Shown here: in pieces, positions 39,010 to 46,362 of the stretch
How positions within the stretch are numbered: position 1 is the first letter of the stretch
Layout of the letters: each line of letters starts with the position of its first letter
From: Marinobacter segnicrescens
GTDB lineage: Bacteria > Pseudomonadota > Gammaproteobacteria > Pseudomonadales > Oleiphilaceae
Length of the DNA: 46,362 nt
Reading direction: 5' to 3'
Assembly: GCF_900111555.1 (NCBI RefSeq)
Contig: NZ_FOHZ01000008.1
Span: forward strand, 125,555 to 171,916
The notes under the pieces: generated by a model
What the model was told of the DNA's origin: nothing
The model's database searches: none
What the model saw: the letters and a program-made list of their open reading frames with translations, nothing else
Position numbers and translations under genes: made by a program

Positions 39010-40713
39010 ATGAAAATAAGCAGACAGGCCTACGCCGACATGTACGGCCCCACCACCGGGGACCGCGTCCGCCTGGGCGACACCGAACTGTGGATCGAAG
39101 TCGAAAGCGACGCCACCCACTACGGCGACGAAGTCAAATTCGGCGGCGGCAAAGTCATCCGTGACGGCATGGGCCAGAGCCAGCGGGCCGACCACACCGT
39201 CATGGACACCGTCATCACCAACGCCCTGATCCTCGACTGGTGGGGCATCGTCAAAGCCGACGTCGGCATCCAGGGCGGCAGAATCGCCGCCATCGGCAAA
39301 GCCGGCAACCCCGACACCCAACCCGATGTCCAGATCGTCATCGGCCCCGGCACCGAAATCATCGCCGGCGAAGGCAAAATCCTCACCGCCGGCGGCATCG
39401 ACGCCCACATCCACTTCATCTGCCCCCAGCAGGTGGACGAAGCCCTTATGAGCGGAATCACCACCATGCTCGGTGGCGGCACCGGCCCGGCCACCGGCAC
39501 CAACGCCACCACCTGCACCCCGGGCCCCTGGCACATCGGCAAAATGCTCCAGGCCGTCGACGACATGCCCATGAACATCGGCTTCCTCGGCAAGGGCAAC
39601 GCCAGCCTGCCCGAGTCCCTGGAACTGCAGCTCAAGTACGGCGCCATGGGCCTCAAACTCCACGAAGACTGGGGCACCACCCCCGCGTCCATTGACAATT
39701 GCCTGACCGTCGCCGACAAATACGACGTCCAGATCGCCATCCACACCGACACCCTCAACGAGTCCGGCTTTGTGGAAGACACCCTGGCGGCGTTCAAGGA
39801 ACGGTGCATCCACACCTACCACACCGAAGGCGCCGGCGGCGGCCACGCCCCGGACATCATCACCGCGTGCTCGAAAGACTATGTGCTGCCGTCGTCCACC
39901 AACCCCACACGACCCTACACCGTCAACACCATCGACGAGCACCTGGACATGCTCATGGTCTGCCACCACCTGGACCCCAACATCCCGGAAGACGTGGCCT
40001 TCGCCGACAGCCGCATCCGTCGCGAGACCATCGCAGCGGAAGACATCCTCCAGGACATGGGCGTCATCTCCATGATCGCCTCCGACTCCCAGGCCATGGG
40101 CCGGGTGGGCGAAGTGGTATGCCGTACCTGGCAGACCGCCCACAAGATGAAAGTCCAGCGCGGCCTGCTGCCGGAAGACGAAGCGCGGGGCGCCGACAAC
40201 TTCCGCGCCAGGCGCTACATCGCCAAGTACACCATCAACCCCGCCATCACCCACGGCATCGCCCACGATGTCGGCTCTGTCGAAGTGGGCAAGCTGGCCG
40301 ACCTGGTGCTGTGGAAACCGGCGTTCTTCGGCACCAAGCCCTCCACCATCATCAAGGGCGGCATGATTGCGGCTGCACCCATGGGCGACCCCAACGCCTC
40401 CATACCCACACCGCAGCCCGTCCACTACCGCCCCATGTTCGGCGCCTTCGGCCGCGCAGCCAGCCAGACCCGGCTCAGTTTTGTCAGCCAGGCCGCATTC
40501 GATGCCGGCATCGGCAAGGAGCTGGGCCTGCGCAGCACGCTTTCCGCCTGCAAGAACGTGCGAAACGTGCGCAAGGGCGACCTCAAACTCAACGACGCCT
40601 GCCCGCACCTGACCGTAGACCCGCAAACCTACGAAGTGCACGCCGACGGCGAACTGCTCACCTGCGAACCGGCCACCGAATTGCCCCTGGCCCAGCGCTA
40701 CCACCTGTTCTGA
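39010..40713 (+). CDS. ureC: Urease alpha subunit
   Basis: Catalytic subunit; hydrolyses urea to ammonia and carbamate at a dinuclear nickel centre. 567 residues. Nickel ligands visible and correctly spaced: His133 and His135 (DAHIHF), the carbamylated Lys216 (GLKLHEDWG), His245, His271, Asp359. The mobile flap has Cys318 and His319 (MVCHHL). Numbers are one less than in Klebsiella urease. Nothing degenerate. ureE starts 11 bp after the stop. Confidence 0.98.
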   Translation: MKISRQAYADMYGPTTGDRVRLGDTELWIEVESDATHYGDEVKFGGGKVIRDGMGQSQRADHTVMDTVITNALILDWWGIVKADVGIQGGRIAAIGKAGNPDTQPDVQIVIGPGTEIIAGEGKILTAGGIDAHIHFICPQQVDEALMSGITTMLGGGTGPATGTNATTCTPGPWHIGKMLQAVDDMPMNIGFLGKGNASLPESLELQLKYGAMGLKLHEDWGTTPASIDNCLTVADKYDVQIAIHTDTLNESGFVEDTLAAFKERCIHTYHTEGAGGGHAPDIITACSKDYVLPSSTNPTRPYTVNTIDEHLDMLMVCHHLDPNIPEDVAFADSRIRRETIAAEDILQDMGVISMIASDSQAMGRVGEVVCRTWQTAHKMKVQRGLLPEDEARGADNFRARRYIAKYTINPAITHGIAHDVGSVEVGKLADLVLWKPAFFGTKPSTIIKGGMIAAAPMGDPNASIPTPQPVHYRPMFGAFGRAASQTRLSFVSQAAFDAGIGKELGLRSTLSACKNVRNVRKGDLKLNDACPHLTVDPQTYEVHADGELLTCEPATELPLAQRYHLF

Positions 40714-40724
40714 GGAATGACCAA

Positions 40725-41252
40725 ATGCTGGAACTGACACAACGCATCGAGCCCATGGAACAGGCGGAAATCCACGACACCCTGACCCTGCCCCTGGAAC
40801 TGCGCATCCGCGGCCGCCTGCGGGCCACAAGCGACACCGGCCACGACGTCGGCCTGTTCCTCGACCGGGGCCCGGTGCTGCGCGACGGTGACTGCCTGCA
40901 GGCCAACACCGGCGAGATCATCCGTATAAAAGCAGCGGATGAGCCGGTAGTAACCGCTCACATCGACGCAGGCCTGCCCCTGGCCAAGCTCTGCTACCAC
41001 CTGGGCAACCGCCACGTACAGCTGAGCATCGGCATGGAAGGGCAGGGCAAAGGCTGGGTCCGCTTCCCGCCGGACCACGTGCTGGAAGAACTGGCCGAAC
41101 GACTGGGCGCGACACTGGAACACCACCGGGCTCCCTTCGACCCCGAGCCCGGCGCCTACGACAAAGCCGGTCGCGAGGGACACAGTAACGGCCATAGCCA
41201 TAGCCACAGCCATGATCACGACCACGGGCACAGCCATGGCCACGCACACTGA
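40725..41252 (+). CDS. ureE: Urease accessory protein UreE, His-rich nickel metallochaperone
   Basis: 175 residues from ATG 40725; the frame is open much farther upstream but that is ureC read out of frame. N-terminal substrate-like domain, then the metal-binding domain with LCYHLGNRHVQLSI (nickel His). The last 23 residues carry 11 histidines, alternating with Ser, Asp and Gly, as in Klebsiella UreE. It binds several nickel ions and delivers them to UreG. ureF begins inside its 3' end. Confidence 0.95.
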   Translation: MLELTQRIEPMEQAEIHDTLTLPLELRIRGRLRATSDTGHDVGLFLDRGPVLRDGDCLQANTGEIIRIKAADEPVVTAHIDAGLPLAKLCYHLGNRHVQLSIGMEGQGKGWVRFPPDHVLEELAERLGATLEHHRAPFDPEPGAYDKAGREGHSNGHSHSHSHDHDHGHSHGHAH

Positions 41253-41943
41253 AGGTACTTGCGTTCAAAACCCCCAGGCTGACCTGGCCCTGCTGGGCCT
41301 GATGCAACTGGTCAGCCCGGCCCTGCCCATCGGCGCCTTCGCCTGGTCCCAGGGCCTGGAAAGCGCCTTCGAACTTGGCTGGGTCAACAATGAGGCAGAG
41401 CTGGGCGAATGGCTGGAAGGCGTCCTCGACGACGGCCTGAGCCGCTGCGAACTGCCTTTGCTCGTCCGCTTACAGGCAGCCTGGGCCGAAGGGGAAGCAG
41501 AAACGGTCAACCATTGGAACCAGTGGCTACACGCCACCCGGGAAACCGCCGAACTGGTGGACGAAGACACCCGCCTGGGCGCGGCCCTGCTAACGCTGCT
41601 CAAAAGCCTGAACCTGGCCCCGACCAACGACCTGCTACCGGCCACCCCCGGCTACGTCACCCTGTTCGCCTGGGCCGCCCACAAGCGCAACGTCCCGGTC
41701 CGCCAGACCCTGCTCGGCTTCGCCTGGGCCTGGCTGGAAAACCAGCTGGCGGTGGCCTGCAAAGCACTCCCCCTGGGCCACACGGCAGCGCAACGACTGA
41801 CAGAACGGTTGCGACCCCAGTTGGTGGTGGCCGTGGACGACGCATTGACCCGAACCGACGAAGAACTCGGACCGATCTTACCGGGCCTGGCATTGGCCAG
41901 TGCCTTACATGAAACACAGTACTCCCGGCTATTCCGGAGTTAA
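41236..41943 (+). CDS. ureF: Urease accessory protein UreF
   Basis: 235 residues from ATG 41236, overlapping ureE by 17 nt; a second in-frame ATG at 41212 would start within the His codons and has no better site. Family segments LMQLVSPALPIGAFAWSQGLESAFE and GLALASALHETQYSRLFRS, quoted in part: SPALPIGAFAWSQGLE and HETQYSRLFRS. Acts between UreD and UreG as a GTPase-checkpoint adaptor. Confidence 0.95.
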   Translation: MATHTEGTCVQNPQADLALLGLMQLVSPALPIGAFAWSQGLESAFELGWVNNEAELGEWLEGVLDDGLSRCELPLLVRLQAAWAEGEAETVNHWNQWLHATRETAELVDEDTRLGAALLTLLKSLNLAPTNDLLPATPGYVTLFAWAAHKRNVPVRQTLLGFAWAWLENQLAVACKALPLGHTAAQRLTERLRPQLVVAVDDALTRTDEELGPILPGLALASALHETQYSRLFRS

Positions 41944-41981
41944 AACAACGGGGCGGACTGCAACAGAGTACGAAGGCTGTG

Positions 41982-42077
41982 GGCTGAGATCCCTTTCCGG
42001 GACCTTCAAAAACAGGGACGTTTTTGAAGAGCCTCCATGGACGGATTCACGGCGTGTCCCGGAAAGGGATCTCAGCC
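41982..42077 (+). repeat. Palindromic element D (96 bp) between ureF and ureG
   Basis: Perfect 22-bp arms at 41982-42003 and 42056-42077 (GAGATCCCTTTCCGGGAC at the inner end). The interior matches element B: CTTCAAAAAC-AGGGAC-GTTTTTGAAG (42004-42029), then GCCTCCATGGACGG...CACGGC. Same orientation as B and C. Confidence 0.9.
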
Positions 42078-42139
42078 TGCAGCCCTCCCTGAAGCTCGAA
42101 ATGCTGTCGCCCAGAGCTAACAGATAAGAGGACACCACC

Positions 42140-42778
42140 ATGAAACACTGTCTGAGAGTAGGAGTAGGGGGCCCAGTAGGTTCCGGCAAGACCGCCCTGC
42201 TGCGCCAACTGTGCCTCGCCTTGCGAGACCACTACAACATCGCCGTCGTCACCAACGACATCTACACCCGGGAAGACGCCGACTTCCTCCTCCGCCACGA
42301 AGCCCTCGAAGCCGACCGCATCCTGGGCGTGGAAACCGGCGGCTGCCCCCACACCGCGATCCGCGAAGACGCCTCCATGAACCTCGCGGCCATCGACGAC
42401 CTCCAGAGCCGCCACCCGGACCTCGAACTCGTGCTGGTCGAATCCGGCGGCGACAACCTCTCCGCCACCTTCAGCCCGGAACTCAGCGACCTCACCCTCT
42501 ACGTCATCGACGTCTCCGCCGGCGACAAAATCCCCCGCAAGGGCGGCCCCGGCATCACCAAGTCGGACCTGCTGATCATCAACAAGATCGACATCGCCGA
42601 ACAGGTCCACGCCTCCCTGGAAGTCATGGACCGGGACAGCAAGAAAATGCGGGGTGAGCGGCCGTTTGTGTTTACCAACCTGTACGACGGCGTAGGGCTG
42701 GAAGAGATCATCAGCTTCATTCTCGAGAAGGGCATGCTGCCTGAGCGCAGACCGAACAAGCAGGCCGAAAGCGCCTAA
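42140..42778 (+). CDS. ureG: Urease accessory GTPase UreG
   Basis: SIMIBI-class GTPase that couples GTP hydrolysis to nickel insertion. 212 residues. Walker A GPVGSGKT (11-18), the nickel-binding Cys69-Pro-His71 motif ([11 protein letters not shown]), [17 protein letters not shown] and NKID (guanine specificity). ureE-F are tightly packed, whereas ureG is 196 bp downstream, behind element D. Confidence 0.97.
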   Translation: MKHCLRVGVGGPVGSGKTALLRQLCLALRDHYNIAVVTNDIYTREDADFLLRHEALEADRILGVETGGCPHTAIREDASMNLAAIDDLQSRHPDLELVLVESGGDNLSATFSPELSDLTLYVIDVSAGDKIPRKGGPGITKSDLLIINKIDIAEQVHASLEVMDRDSKKMRGERPFVFTNLYDGVGLEEIISFILEKGMLPERRPNKQAESA

Positions 42779-42817
42779 GCCGCCGGGAACCCGAATTCAG
42801 ACAACCAGGAGTACACC

Positions 42818-43399
42818 ATGAAACTCACAACCAAACTGCTCACCACTACGGCCCTGCTGCTGACCGCCACCGCTGCCGTCGCACACCCAGGCCACGACCA
42901 TGGCACCAGTGGCTTCGCCAGCGGCCTGCTGCACCCGCTACTAGGCCTGGACCACCTGCTGGCCATGGCCGCCATCGGCTTCTGGAGTGTGCGCCAGGGA
43001 AATGTCATGAAGAACGCAACCCCGCTGTTCGTGGTAGGCGGCATGATCCTGGGCGCCGGCCTCGCCTTCGCAGGCATCGGCCTGCCAGGTGTTGAAACCG
43101 GCATAGTCCTGTCCGTCATCGTCGCCGGCATCCTGATTGCCGCCATGGCCAAGCTGCCGACGGCCGTCGGAGCGGCGCTGGTGATGGCGTTCATGGTATT
43201 CCACGGCCATGCCCACGGTACCGAAATGCCTTCTGGTGCCGTGCTGGCGGCTTACCTGGCCGGGTTCTCCATTGCGACGCTGGGTATTACCTTTGCCGGA
43301 CGTGGACTTGGGGCGCTGCTGATGAAAGCGGATAACCGGGTTGCCCGTGGTGTAGGTGCTGGCCTGGCGGCGGTGGGTGGTTACCTGATGGTAGCGTGA
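42818..43399 (+). CDS. hupE: HupE/UreJ-family nickel transporter
   Basis: 193 residues; signal-peptide-like N-terminus, then six or seven membrane helices. The HPGHDHG start of the mature region and HPLLGLDHLLAMAAIGFW carry the conserved metal-binding His/Asp. Immediate 3' neighbour of ureG, so nickel supply to urease is the sensible role. An intrinsic terminator follows. Confidence 0.92.
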   Translation: MKLTTKLLTTTALLLTATAAVAHPGHDHGTSGFASGLLHPLLGLDHLLAMAAIGFWSVRQGNVMKNATPLFVVGGMILGAGLAFAGIGLPGVETGIVLSVIVAGILIAAMAKLPTAVGAALVMAFMVFHGHAHGTEMPSGAVLAAYLAGFSIATLGITFAGRGLGALLMKADNRVARGVGAGLAAVGGYLMVA

Positions 43400-43424
43400 C
43401 CGCTGAAAGACCGGTTTAAGGTTT

Positions 43425-43459
43425 TGCCCGTCCTGGTTCTGCCGGGGCGGGTTTTTTTA
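43425..43459 (+). terminator. Intrinsic terminator after hupE
   Basis: GCCCGTCC faces GGGGCGGGT around a short loop, then a run of T (43452-43458). It ends the urt-ure-hupE transcription unit of about 12.4 kb. Confidence 0.85.
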
Positions 43460-43570
43460 TTGTCTTGTAACGACACAGCGGGGCTCTTTAACAAATTTTT
43501 TCACACTGGTTAGGCGTCATGTTCTAGAGTAGAGTGAACTAAAAGTAATAAAGCTAATCTGGACGAAAAA

Positions 43571-44353
43571 ATGGATTTTACCGTCATCCTGCAGCCCCTG
43601 TGGGAAAAACTCTGGTTCCTGGCTCCCCTCTTTTTGCTGGTCGCTGTCCTCAATTCCGCCCGATTCAAGGGCTGGGTGGGTGAGGCTGTTGTTAACCTGT
43701 CCGCTCGATTCCTTCTCGACCACAAGACCTACCACCTGATTCGCAATGTGACCCTGCCGACTGAGGATGGAACTACCCAGATTGATCACCTGATCGTGTC
43801 TCCCTATGGGGTTTTTGTGGTGGAGACCAAGAATATGAAGGGGTGGATTTATGGTGGGGAGAGGCAGCGGTATTGGACGCAGAAGATCTATCGGCATTCG
43901 CAGAAGTTTCAGAATCCGTTGCACCAGAACTACAAGCACCTGAAAACGGTGGAGGATCTGCTCGGGCTGAGCGATCAGCAGGTGCATTCCCTAGTGGTGT
44001 TTGTCGGGGATTCCACGTTCAAAACACCTATGCCCCCAAATGTGACTCAGGGTGGTGGGTATCTTCGGTTTATTAAGTCGCACCGGGACGAGGTGCTGAC
44101 TTCAGAGCAGATTGAGGACGTGATTGAGCGGGTTGCTTCAGGGCGGTTGGAGGTCTCGCTCCGGACCAGTCGTGAGCACGTGGGGCACGTTAAGACCATC
44201 GTAGAGAAAAAGGCGACTGCTGTTGCTTGTCCGAACTGTGGTGGAGAGATGGTTCGGCGGGTTACCAAGCGTGGGGAGCATGCCGGTAAAGAGTTTTGGG
44301 GTTGTGGGGCGTTTCCGAAATGTCGTGGAACCCTGTCCCTTCAGTCTGAGTGA
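43571..44353 (+). CDS. NERD-domain nuclease-like protein with topoisomerase-type zinc finger
   Basis: 260 residues. One N-terminal membrane helix (13-28, LWFLAPLFLLVAVLNS), then a NERD domain with the PD-(D/E)XK-type residues Glu38, Asp72 (TQIDHLIV) and Glu85-Thr-Lys87 (VFVVETKN), and QKFQNPLHQN. At the C-terminus is a C4 zinc finger like that of topoisomerase I (Cys220, Cys223, Cys245, Cys251). NERD proteins are presumed nucleases; the finger suggests DNA binding, and the helix puts it at the membrane. The codon composition is poorer in GC than the ure genes. Confidence 0.88.
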   Translation: MDFTVILQPLWEKLWFLAPLFLLVAVLNSARFKGWVGEAVVNLSARFLLDHKTYHLIRNVTLPTEDGTTQIDHLIVSPYGVFVVETKNMKGWIYGGERQRYWTQKIYRHSQKFQNPLHQNYKHLKTVEDLLGLSDQQVHSLVVFVGDSTFKTPMPPNVTQGGGYLRFIKSHRDEVLTSEQIEDVIERVASGRLEVSLRTSREHVGHVKTIVEKKATAVACPNCGGEMVRRVTKRGEHAGKEFWGCGAFPKCRGTLSLQSE

Positions 44354-44391
44354 TATATAAAACAGTCAATTATCGAGGATAAGGAGTCGTA

Positions 44392-44766
44392 GTGAACAAA
44401 GGTATTATCGCAGTTGCCATGAGTTCATTGTTGGTGGGCTGTGCAGTCCAAACCCCTGAGTACCGGCTTGGCCATTTTACAGCAGCATCAAGCTTTAACG
44501 TTAGAAACCTCGACTATGATTCGACCAACGCCACCCGGGTTCAGGGAGAGGATTGTCATCAGGTGGGTCGGCCGCCGAATGACTCACGCCTCCAACGGGC
44601 AATGGATGATGCCATTCAGAACGGGCAGGATCAGGGCGTTACTGGCGACCTGCTGGTGAACGTGCGGATTGATCAGGTGCAGAAGAATAAGCCAGGTAGC
44701 TTCTTTGGACTTCCTGCAGCTCATAACTGTATTGAAGTCGAAGGGGAGTTGGTTACTTTGCGTTGA
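44392..44766 (+). CDS. Small lipoprotein of unknown function
   Basis: 124 residues from GTG 44392, with AAGGAG about 6-7 bp upstream. Lipobox LLVGC with Cys17. The mature part contains GEDCHQVGRPP, RLQRAMDDAIQNG, GDLLVNVRID and a second Cys near the C-terminus, so a disulfide is possible. I do not recognise the family. It lies 38 bp after the NERD gene, and perhaps shares its transcript. Confidence 0.7.
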   Translation: MNKGIIAVAMSSLLVGCAVQTPEYRLGHFTAASSFNVRNLDYDSTNATRVQGEDCHQVGRPPNDSRLQRAMDDAIQNGQDQGVTGDLLVNVRIDQVQKNKPGSFFGLPAAHNCIEVEGELVTLR

Positions 44767-44829
44767 GGGTTCGCTGCTCGTTTAGGGACCAAAAACTGGA
44801 CCGAAAACGGCGAAAACTGGGACACGAAA

Positions 44830-44879
44830 ACTGGGACAGATCTATTTTCCAAAAGATTGAAAAATAGATTTGTCCCGGT
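44830..44879. repeat. Inverted repeat, GGGACAGATCTATTTT type
   Basis: ACTGGGACAGATCTATTTTC (44830-44849) faces GAAAAATAGATTTGTCCCGGT (about 44859-44879), about 18 of 20 paired. Preceding short repeats of AAAACTGG-type (44793-44832) occur three times. As I recall, this motif often flanks REP-associated tyrosine transposase genes, but no transposase is here. Confidence 0.75.
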
Positions 44880-44891
44880 TTGTTCCCAGTG

Positions 44892-45023
44892 ATGTCTCGT
44901 TTGGATGAGGCTCGCCAGGCCTGCAATGCGGCGACGGTTGCAGCCAAGGGGAATAGTGATCCCAGATTGGCGCGAGAGTGGGGTCGGGCCTGTGATCACT
45001 ACCGTGGGTTGAAGAAGCACTAA
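44892..45023 (+). CDS. Possible 43-residue ORF
   Basis: ATG 44892 to TAA 45021-45023. Sequence is helical and charged (MSRLDEARQACNAATVAAKG...), ending HYRGLKKH, with no signal or membrane segment and a poor ribosome site. It ends 10 bp before the end of the convergent nuclease-like gene. Could be a genuine small protein, a remnant of a larger gene, or chance; I do not recognise it. Confidence 0.3.
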   Translation: MSRLDEARQACNAATVAAKGNSDPRLAREWGRACDHYRGLKKH

Positions 45024-45032
45024 GCATTTCGC

Positions 45033-46205
45033 TCAGCTATCGAACGTACTCAAACTTTCCAGACGTGGTCGGAAAGTGTTTACGAATGCATTCAGCGTTT
45101 CTGAAAAAAATGCTTTTACGCTTGCGTCCGAGACCGGTGGCCAATCTCCCTCAATTCGCCGATGCGTGATGACCCGGCAGTTTTTGTCGTCCCATTCAAC
45201 CGTCAACGGCAGTTCACTATTGATAGCCTCTGCATCGTCTTTCAGTTCCTGGTAAAGCGACAGCCCTTCTTCCGAGCTGGCCAGGCGCAAGAAACAGCCG
45301 ATTTCAGACTTAGCTTTATAAAAATAGAGTGTTATCCATGCTGTTGTTGAGGACGGCGGCATGGTGAAAAACACATTGCCTTTGGCCAGCGGGTTCGCCA
45401 TTGGCTGGTCTGGATCATCGAGCCTGAGGTCGTTGATAAACTCTTTCCAGAATTGATGGTATTGCGTCATTAACGGCGAGGGTTGGCTGGAACTTCGATC
45501 ACCCTCCGGTGATGGTGACTCGCCGAAGTCAGTGATATATACCGTTCTCTGGATCTCTTTGGTTTGGAATAGTGTCCGAGGCTGGATGAAGGTCAGATCT
45601 TTATCTTCCGTTTGATAGACCGCTGTTTCGATCACCGCCAGTGTAAATTTCATGTTTGCGGTGTTGTCGAGATACTGGATCATTGCTTGGGTGTCGCTTC
45701 TGATCCCATCGCCGGCGATCACCAACATGAAGTCGCCTTGTGCCAGCGAGTTACTGACACCATCAACGAATTCGGCTTCTTCGGTGATCGGATACTGGTT
45801 TCGGACCACTTCATAAGGGACGTTCCCCTTCTCTCCAGTCCTGCGCGAGACTTCCCTTTGAAGATCCGAGTAGCTCCAGTTCTGTAGCTCCTTCGCGTAA
45901 TCCAGAATCTGCCCAATCACTTTCCGCCTGGCTTCCGGATTTCTCCAGAGTTTGGTTTCGACAATGACCAACTTTCCTTGCGGCGTTACGTAGACGATAT
46001 CGATGGGGCCTGCGGCGGTATTCATTTCCATGCACAGGGGGACGACTTCTCGATATCCTGGATTAATCTCGCCAAAGGGAAGGCTTTGCGGATTCCTGAA
46101 CAGCTGTTTCTGTAGCCACTGCTCGGAAAAACCTTCGTTGAATGCCAGGCGGAGAAGCGGCCGGGTTTCGGAATTGCCGTTGATGAGAAAGGGGGTAGCC
46201 CGCAA
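45033..46205 (-). CDS. PD-(D/E)XK nuclease-like protein (DUF4268-like C-terminus)
   Basis: 390 residues from TTG 46205, with AGGA about 8 bp upstream; there is no ATG in frame before residue 60. Residues 60-110 form a PD-(D/E)XK core: Asp69 (GPIDIVYV), Glu83-Thr-Lys85 (VIVETKLW), then Gln99 and Tyr103 (IGQILDYAKEL), as in NucS- and RecB-like nucleases. The C-terminal part (about 250-390), with QFWKEFINDLR and TLYFYKAKSEIG, resembles DUF4268-type domains. Role unknown; stand-alone proteins of this kind are often in accessory or defence regions. Flanked by an inverted repeat on one side and a possible IS end on the other. Confidence 0.8.
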   Translation of the reverse strand: MRATPFLINGNSETRPLLRLAFNEGFSEQWLQKQLFRNPQSLPFGEINPGYREVVPLCMEMNTAAGPIDIVYVTPQGKLVIVETKLWRNPEARRKVIGQILDYAKELQNWSYSDLQREVSRRTGEKGNVPYEVVRNQYPITEEAEFVDGVSNSLAQGDFMLVIAGDGIRSDTQAMIQYLDNTANMKFTLAVIETAVYQTEDKDLTFIQPRTLFQTKEIQRTVYITDFGESPSPEGDRSSSQPSPLMTQYHQFWKEFINDLRLDDPDQPMANPLAKGNVFFTMPPSSTTAWITLYFYKAKSEIGCFLRLASSEEGLSLYQELKDDAEAINSELPLTVEWDDKNCRVITHRRIEGDWPPVSDASVKAFFSETLNAFVNTFRPRLESLSTFDS

Positions 46206-46273
46206 GATTCCTGTCCTGTTTAACTGAGTTTGCTTGCTATCCTAGTCCACCGGTGAGGGACTTAACAGTGAGG

Positions 46274-46362
46274 TGGACCCCATCAGTTGGACAGCCTGAA
46301 GGTGCAGTTAAGCTCTGATCCGGCTGTATTCCCGGCTCAAGCTGCCAGGGTCATGGGTTGTT
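46274..46362 (-). mobile_element. Possible right end of an IS3-like element, cut by the window edge
   Basis: TGGACCCCATCAGTTGGACA at 46274-46293 resembles terminal inverted repeats of IS3-family elements. On the minus strand, a frame from the edge reads Q-P-M-T-L-A-A-stop (46339-46359), consistent with a transposase C-terminus about 45 bp inside the terminus. Evidence is short and from memory of the family, so this is tentative. Confidence 0.35.

Noticed and set aside
39699..40724. Long upstream extension of the ureE frame
   Set aside because: It is ureC read in another frame (Arg/His-rich); UreE proper begins at 40725.
38959..40830. 623-codon minus-strand ORF opposite ureC
   Set aside because: Gly/Val/Asp-rich shadow; ureC has every metal ligand.
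41929..42189. ORFs across elements A-D encoding DVFEEPPW-type peptides
   Set aside because: The shared peptide follows from the shared repeat; frames, ends and orientations are not consistent with a gene.

Overview
The window reads as a chromosomal segment of a marine gammaproteobacterium, most likely Marinobacter or a close relative. I infer this from the high-GC3 codon use, the gene order damX-gltB-gltD-hemE and nrdR-ribD-ribBA-ribH-nusB-thiL-pgpA (shared with Pseudomonadales/Oceanospirillales), and the protein families present. There is no rRNA, tRNA, CRISPR array or prophage. The right edge may cut into an IS3-like element.

Layout. 1-336: 3' end of damX (Pro-Glu linker plus SPOR domain). 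390-6526: glutamate synthase gltB-gltD, with a sigma-70-like promoter, a sigma-54-like -24/-12 box and an NtrC-like dyad upstream. 6625-8782: hemE, then a single PilZ gene enclosed by about 230-bp imperfect inverted repeats. 8783-12533: radA and the ABC-F factor ettA on the minus strand, then a repeat-filled divergent gap to glyA. 12534-19214: glyA, nrdR and a compact riboflavin/nusB/thiL/pgpA operon. This operon lacks the riboflavin synthase gene, and its RibBA has a GTP cyclohydrolase II domain without zinc cysteines. 19270-24458: a DUF6316-like ORF, a lipoprotein, a YhaJ-like LysR regulator divergent from a YqjG-like glutathionyl-hydroquinone reductase, and an AlkK-like acyl-CoA synthetase. 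24598-30413: a six-gene Mnh/Mrp (Pha-type) cation/proton antiporter operon with a fused A/B subunit. 31078-43399: a urea module, urtABCDE (ABC urea importer), ureDABCEFG (urease and chaperones) and hupE (nickel uptake), behind a near-perfect sigma-54 promoter. 43571-46362: an accessory tail with a NERD nuclease-like protein carrying a topoisomerase-type zinc finger, a small lipoprotein, a PD-(D/E)XK nuclease-like protein and a possible IS end.

How the genes work together. Urea is imported by UrtABCDE and split by urease. The ammonium can be assimilated through GltBD, and both loci carry sigma-54/NtrC-like signals, so the window looks like two parts of one nitrogen-limitation regulon. HupE would supply nickel to UreE/UreG.

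The least ordinary content is the intergenic DNA. A family of four palindromic elements (88-178 bp) has outer arms that differ between copies but stay self-complementary within each copy. Two copies are in the PilZ-flanking inverted repeats and two are inside the urease operon. The urease operon carries four palindromic insertions of three kinds. Two nested hairpins of another family lie in the two divergent promoter gaps (ettA/glyA and LysR/yqjG).
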